Shown here: positions 52,630 to 55,631 of the stretch, piece by piece
Numbering within the stretch: the first letter of the stretch is position 1
How the letters are laid out: every line of letters begins with the position of its first letter
NCBI GenBank assembly: GCA_025350695.1
Contig: JANXXI010000168.1
Coordinates: forward strand, 1-55,631
Origin: Acidobacteriota bacterium
GTDB taxonomy: Bacteria; Acidobacteriota; Terriglobia; Bryobacterales; Bryobacteraceae
Reading direction: 5' to 3'
Length of the DNA: 55,631 bases
Notes under the pieces: generated by a model
What the model was told of the DNA's origin: nothing
The model's database searches: none
What the model saw: the letters and a program-made list of their open reading frames with translations, nothing else
Position numbers and translations under genes: made by a program

Positions 52630-54585
52630 ATGGTGATGACCTTGAAACTGATTCCGCTGGCGGCCCTGTGCGCCGTGAAGCTTGTTGCGCAAAACGAACA
52701 AGCTGGGAAGGCTACATTCGAAGGCCGCTGCGCCTCTTGCCATGGGGACGATGGCAACGGAGGCGAGTTCGCCGCGGGTATCGTCGTAAGAATCGCGCTT
52801 CGGAGTAACGACGAAGTGATGTCCACCATTAGGAACGGACTGCCCACGCGCGGCATGCCTTCGTTTTCCTTGGGCGACGCCGAATTGAAGGACCTCGTCG
52901 GGCATTTGCGCACGTTGAAGCCGCCGCGGCGTGGCGCTATGCGCGCAGTTCAGGTTTCCGTCAAGACTATCGATGGCCGCACGTTGAAGGGCGTATCCGT
53001 GAATCGCACGGCGACCGATATGCAACTGCGCACGGCAGACGGCAAAATCGCGCTGCTGCGCAACGAAGGCGAGAAGTTTCGCATAGTTACTTCGCAGGCC
53101 GATTGGCCTAGTTACGACGGGCAACTGAATGGCAATCGCTTCAGCGCTTTGAAGCAAATCACGCCGGGGAACGCCGCGAAGTTGGCGCCCAAATGGATTT
53201 ACTCGCTGGTTAACGTTCCGGTGCTTGAAGGCACGCCTCTAGTTGTAGAAGGCGTAATGTACATCACCGCGGCCAATCAATGTTATGCGCTAGACGCCGG
53301 CACTGGGCGGGAAATCTGGCGGTTTGAAAGGCCTGCTACGAAGGGCCTGGAAGGTAAAGTGAATCGTGGGGCCGCTGTATCCGGTGGCCGCATTTTCATG
53401 GGAACGGACAATGCCCACCTAATTGCGTTGGACCGCTATACGGGCGCGCTATTGTGGGAGGCCACCATGGCTGACCACAAGCAAAACTACTTCGGTACGT
53501 CAGCTCCGCTTGTAGTCGGGAACTTAGTCGTGGCCGGTATTGGTGGCGGTGATAGCGGCGTGCGCGGTTTCCTCTCGGCGTACGACGTGGCTACCGGCAA
53601 GGAGGCCTGGCGCTTCTGGACTATCCCAGCCAAGGGTGAGCCCGGCTCAGAAACTTGGAATGGAAAGGACTTCGCACATCCTGGTGGAGCCACCTGGTTC
53701 ACCGGTAGTTACGATCCGGACATGAACCAAGTGCTGTGGCAGGTCGGAAACCCGGGGCCCGATCACAACGGCGATAATCGGGAAGGCGATAATCTTTATT
53801 CCGACTCCGTCATTGCGCTAGACTCTGCAACCGGCAAGCTGAAGTGGCACTACCAGTTCACTCCGCACGACGTCTGGGATTGGGACGCGCAAGAGCCGCT
53901 GTTAGTGGTAAACGCTAATTGGGAAGGCAAGCCGCGTAAGCTTCTGCTCCAAGCGAATCGCAATGGATTTTTCTACGTGATCGACCGGACGAACGGCAAG
54001 GTTCTGTTGGCAAAACCGTTCGTCAACAAGCTAACCTGGGCCAGTGGCATTGATGCAAATGGCAGGCCGATTCGCACTCCCGATCAGGAGCCTACAGAGA
54101 AGGGCACGAAGACCTGCCCGGCTGTGTTAGGCGGCACTAACTGGTGGTCGGCGTCCTTCGACCCAGGAACCAATCTCTTCTATGTACAGACAATTGAGAG
54201 TTGCGGCATCTATCGCAAAGGCCCCGTGGCGTGGGAGGCGGGGCGCGGCTTCATGGGCGGCAGTTCCCGAAATGCGCCTTCCGACCCACCGGAGCGGATT
54301 CTGCGCGCCATCGACATCAATACGGGGAAAATCGCTTGGGAAATGGCGCAAGTCGGTTCCGGCGAGTCGCGCTCCGGAACCCTTGCGACGGCGGGCGGTG
54401 TGGTTGTCTTCGGCGAGGATAGTGGCGCGTTGATGGTGGCTGACAGTAAGTCGGGCAAACCACTCTGGAGTTTTCAGACTAACCAGTCACTGAGGGCATC
54501 GCCGATGACGTACATGTTTGACGGCAAGCAATACTTAGCAATTGCTTCGGGCACAAACGTTTTGGCGTTTGCGTTAGGCGAGTAG
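52630..54585 (+). CDS. PQQ-dependent quinoprotein dehydrogenase with cytochrome c domain
   Basis: A 651-residue exported enzyme. After a signal peptide (MVMTLKLIPLAALCAVKLVAQ) comes a cytochrome c domain with CASCHGDDGNGG (Cys34, Cys37, His38). From about residue 150 there is an eight-bladed quinoprotein propeller: W-motifs such as ALDAGTGREIWRFERP, ALDRYTGALLWEATM, ALDSATGKLKWHYQF and DVWDWDAQEPLLV with the Asp-rich active-site region. It oxidises alcohols or sugars with PQQ and passes electrons to its own haem. A second ATG at 52636 is possible; both fit the AGGA site. It is probably co-transcribed with the receptor gene. Confidence 0.92.
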   Translation: MVMTLKLIPLAALCAVKLVAQNEQAGKATFEGRCASCHGDDGNGGEFAAGIVVRIALRSNDEVMSTIRNGLPTRGMPSFSLGDAELKDLVGHLRTLKPPRRGAMRAVQVSVKTIDGRTLKGVSVNRTATDMQLRTADGKIALLRNEGEKFRIVTSQADWPSYDGQLNGNRFSALKQITPGNAAKLAPKWIYSLVNVPVLEGTPLVVEGVMYITAANQCYALDAGTGREIWRFERPATKGLEGKVNRGAAVSGGRIFMGTDNAHLIALDRYTGALLWEATMADHKQNYFGTSAPLVVGNLVVAGIGGGDSGVRGFLSAYDVATGKEAWRFWTIPAKGEPGSETWNGKDFAHPGGATWFTGSYDPDMNQVLWQVGNPGPDHNGDNREGDNLYSDSVIALDSATGKLKWHYQFTPHDVWDWDAQEPLLVVNANWEGKPRKLLLQANRNGFFYVIDRTNGKVLLAKPFVNKLTWASGIDANGRPIRTPDQEPTEKGTKTCPAVLGGTNWWSASFDPGTNLFYVQTIESCGIYRKGPVAWEAGRGFMGGSSRNAPSDPPERILRAIDINTGKIAWEMAQVGSGESRSGTLATAGGVVVFGEDSGALMVADSKSGKPLWSFQTNQSLRASPMTYMFDGKQYLAIASGTNVLAFALGE

Positions 54586-54712
54586 CCTCGCCAGCAGCTG
54601 TTCATAATGCCAAGAAGGGTGGACACGCGTCTGCGGCAAAAGTTGGAGACAAAACCGAAATCGCCGGACCATATCACCACTGTTCGCGCGGAGTATCGGT
54701 ATGACCGCCAAA

Positions 54713-54757
54713 TATGTACATATTCAAGTTGCTTATGTACGCCCACTGATGTACACT
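54713..54757 (+). promoter_or_regulatory. Toxin-antitoxin promoter with ATGTAC operator repeats
   Basis: Three ATGTAC words lie at 54714-54719, 54735-54740 and 54749-54754. They overlap a promoter made of TTGCTT (54729-54734) and TACACT (54752-54757), 17 nt apart. The -10 ends only 6 nt before the antitoxin ATG, so the message is nearly leaderless. Repeats across a promoter are what an autoregulated antitoxin would bind. Confidence 0.6.
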
Positions 54758-54763
54758 TAAGTC

Positions 54764-55009
54764 ATGTCAGCAACAGCCTTAAGAAAAACCCTCTTTCAAA
54801 CCCTGGACAAGGTTGTCAGCGGGGAACCAGCTGAGTTCACGTATAAGGGCAAGACCCTGAGGATTTCCACGGTCACAAACACTTCAAAGCTCTCAAAATC
54901 CGTCAAACGGGGCATTTTGTTGGTGAATCCGGATTCCATAGTGGAATCGGATACCAAGCTGATGGATGAATTGGAAGAAGGCTGGCAGAGGGATGATGAA
55001 CGCCTGTGA
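54764..55009 (+). CDS. Phd/YefM-like antitoxin
   Basis: An 81-residue protein. The N-terminal part (ATALRKTLFQTLDKVVSGEP, EFTYKGKTLRIS) follows the Phd/YefM DNA-binding fold, in which a short helix pair is followed by a beta hairpin. The charged C-terminus (LMDELEEGWQRDDERL) is the likely toxin-binding tail. Its stop overlaps the GTG start of the PIN toxin (GTGA). It should neutralise the toxin and repress the promoter upstream. Confidence 0.82.
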   Translation: MSATALRKTLFQTLDKVVSGEPAEFTYKGKTLRISTVTNTSKLSKSVKRGILLVNPDSIVESDTKLMDELEEGWQRDDERL

Positions 55010-55389
55010 GCGTGGCGTACTTGGATACCCACGTCGCAATCTATTTGGCCGACGGCATGGTGGACGAGTTCAGTAAAGAAGCGAAACGACAGATCGAAGC
55101 CAATGACCTGCTAATTTCGCCTATGGTGTACATCGAATTCGACTATATGTACAGGCGTGAGCGAATTTCGATGCCCGCTAAAAAGCTCTTCAATATTCTC
55201 AACACCGATTTCGGCGTGCAGCAGTGCCAAATTCCTTTCGCCCGGGTAGCTGCCGAAGCCGTGGACTTTCGTTGGACCGACGATCCGTTTGATCGAATCA
55301 TAACGGCGCAAGCGATGGCTAACCACAATGCTTCCCTAATCACGAAGGATCGGAATATTCGAAAACATTACAAAGCAGCCGCCTGGTGA
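55006..55389 (+). CDS. VapC-like PIN-domain ribonuclease toxin
   Basis: A 127-residue PIN protein. The acidic residues are in place: Asp7 (YLDTHVAIYL), Glu44 (YIEFDYMY), Asp96 (DDPFDRIITAQA) and Asp115 (LITKDRNIRKHY). These bind the metal ions of the nuclease. VapC toxins usually cut tRNA or rRNA when the antitoxin is degraded. The GTG start overlaps the antitoxin stop, giving coupled translation. Confidence 0.9.
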   Translation: MSVAYLDTHVAIYLADGMVDEFSKEAKRQIEANDLLISPMVYIEFDYMYRRERISMPAKKLFNILNTDFGVQQCQIPFARVAAEAVDFRWTDDPFDRIITAQAMANHNASLITKDRNIRKHYKAAAW

Positions 55390-55447
55390 CAGCCTGGCGG
55401 AGAGCAGACGTTATTTACCTTGTTGGTTGAGTTCAGTTGAGTTCCTT

Positions 55448-55631
55448 TCATTTGCCGCGCACTGGTGCATCCGATTCCAAATGCACCTGAATCGCCTTCA
55501 CCGTCGCCGCATTCCCAGCCTCGAAGAAGTGGCGCATGGCAACCGACTCCTCATCCGCCCCGAAGCCCATGCTAGCCACGCGTAGATGCGTGCGCCCGTT
55601 CCCGAGATCCGTCATCGTAATCACAGTCCAG
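55448..55631 (-). CDS. SRPBCC/AHSA1-type protein, C-terminal part (cut by window edge)
   Basis: The last 60 residues of a protein that continues beyond the right edge of the window. The read is WTVITMTDLGNGRTHLRVAS, MGFGADEESVAMRHFFEAGN and AATVKAIQVHLES to a stop at 55448. The Thr/Arg-rich strand followed by a long C-terminal helix is the end of the START-like/AHSA1 fold, a hydrophobic-cavity ligand-binding protein. It converges on the VapC gene. Confidence 0.75.
   Translation of the reverse strand, partial: WTVITMTDLGNGRTHLRVASMGFGADEESVAMRHFFEAGNAATVKAIQVHLESDAPVRGK

Overview
The window looks like chromosomal DNA of an acidobacterium, most likely of the Solibacter/Bryobacter group. This is inferred from gene content: a VWFA-related protein of the acidobacterial type, a TonB-receptor-like protein with an N-terminal carboxypeptidase-regulatory domain, DUF4159 and CotH proteins, Tat-exported enzymes, a PQQ dehydrogenase with a cytochrome c domain, and unrelated proteins sharing Gly/Arg-rich linkers. 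GC is moderately high, with a poorer patch near 38.9-40.4 kb. No rRNA, tRNA or CRISPR array was seen.

Layout. 1-0.6 kb: no convincing gene, then a promoter. 0.6-1.8 kb: an acyl carrier protein and a KAS III homologue with Ser in place of the catalytic Cys. 1.9-8.5 kb: three exported proteins (VWFA-related, S9 peptidase, DUF885 metallopeptidase). 8.7-15.8 kb: a 1301-residue multi-pass membrane protein, an SPFH/flotillin-like protein and a Tat-exported URO-D-like protein, closed by a perfect bidirectional terminator. 15.8-17.8 kb: small secreted and hypothetical proteins. 18.1-21.9 kb: a two-gene defence-type operon, a TIR protein translationally coupled to an EAD/TIR-like/NACHT/pentapeptide/WD40 protein. 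21.9-24.8 kb: DUF4159 and CotH genes, with two full copies and one fragment of a 110-bp inverted-repeat element. 24.8-30.2 kb: TldE, TldD and a tannase on the minus strand, with a divergent AraC-type regulator. 30.2-35.5 kb: a VOC protein, a class III CoA-transferase and a 1140-residue protein that is probably a pyrophosphate-type PEP carboxykinase.

35.5-40.9 kb is an accessory segment between two directly repeated 95-bp sequences. It holds hypothetical and secreted proteins, a broken second copy of one of them, and a frameshifted purH fragment. 40.9-48.7 kb is a minus-strand cluster: circularly permuted ATP-grasp, alpha-E, a GAF-fused alpha-glucan phosphorylase, two transglutaminase-like proteins and an N-formylglutamate amidohydrolase. 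Most of these families are associated in predicted amide/peptide-ligation systems; the phosphorylase with its PtsP-like GAF domain is unexpected there. 48.9-54.6 kb: the TonB-receptor-like protein and PQQ dehydrogenase, on the plus strand. 54.7-55.4 kb: a Phd-like/VapC toxin-antitoxin pair behind a promoter with three ATGTAC repeats. The window ends in the C-terminus of an SRPBCC/AHSA1 protein.

The most interesting systems are the TIR/NACHT operon, the ATP-grasp/alpha-E/GAF-phosphorylase cluster, the repeat-bounded segment, and the giant membrane protein next to the SPFH gene.
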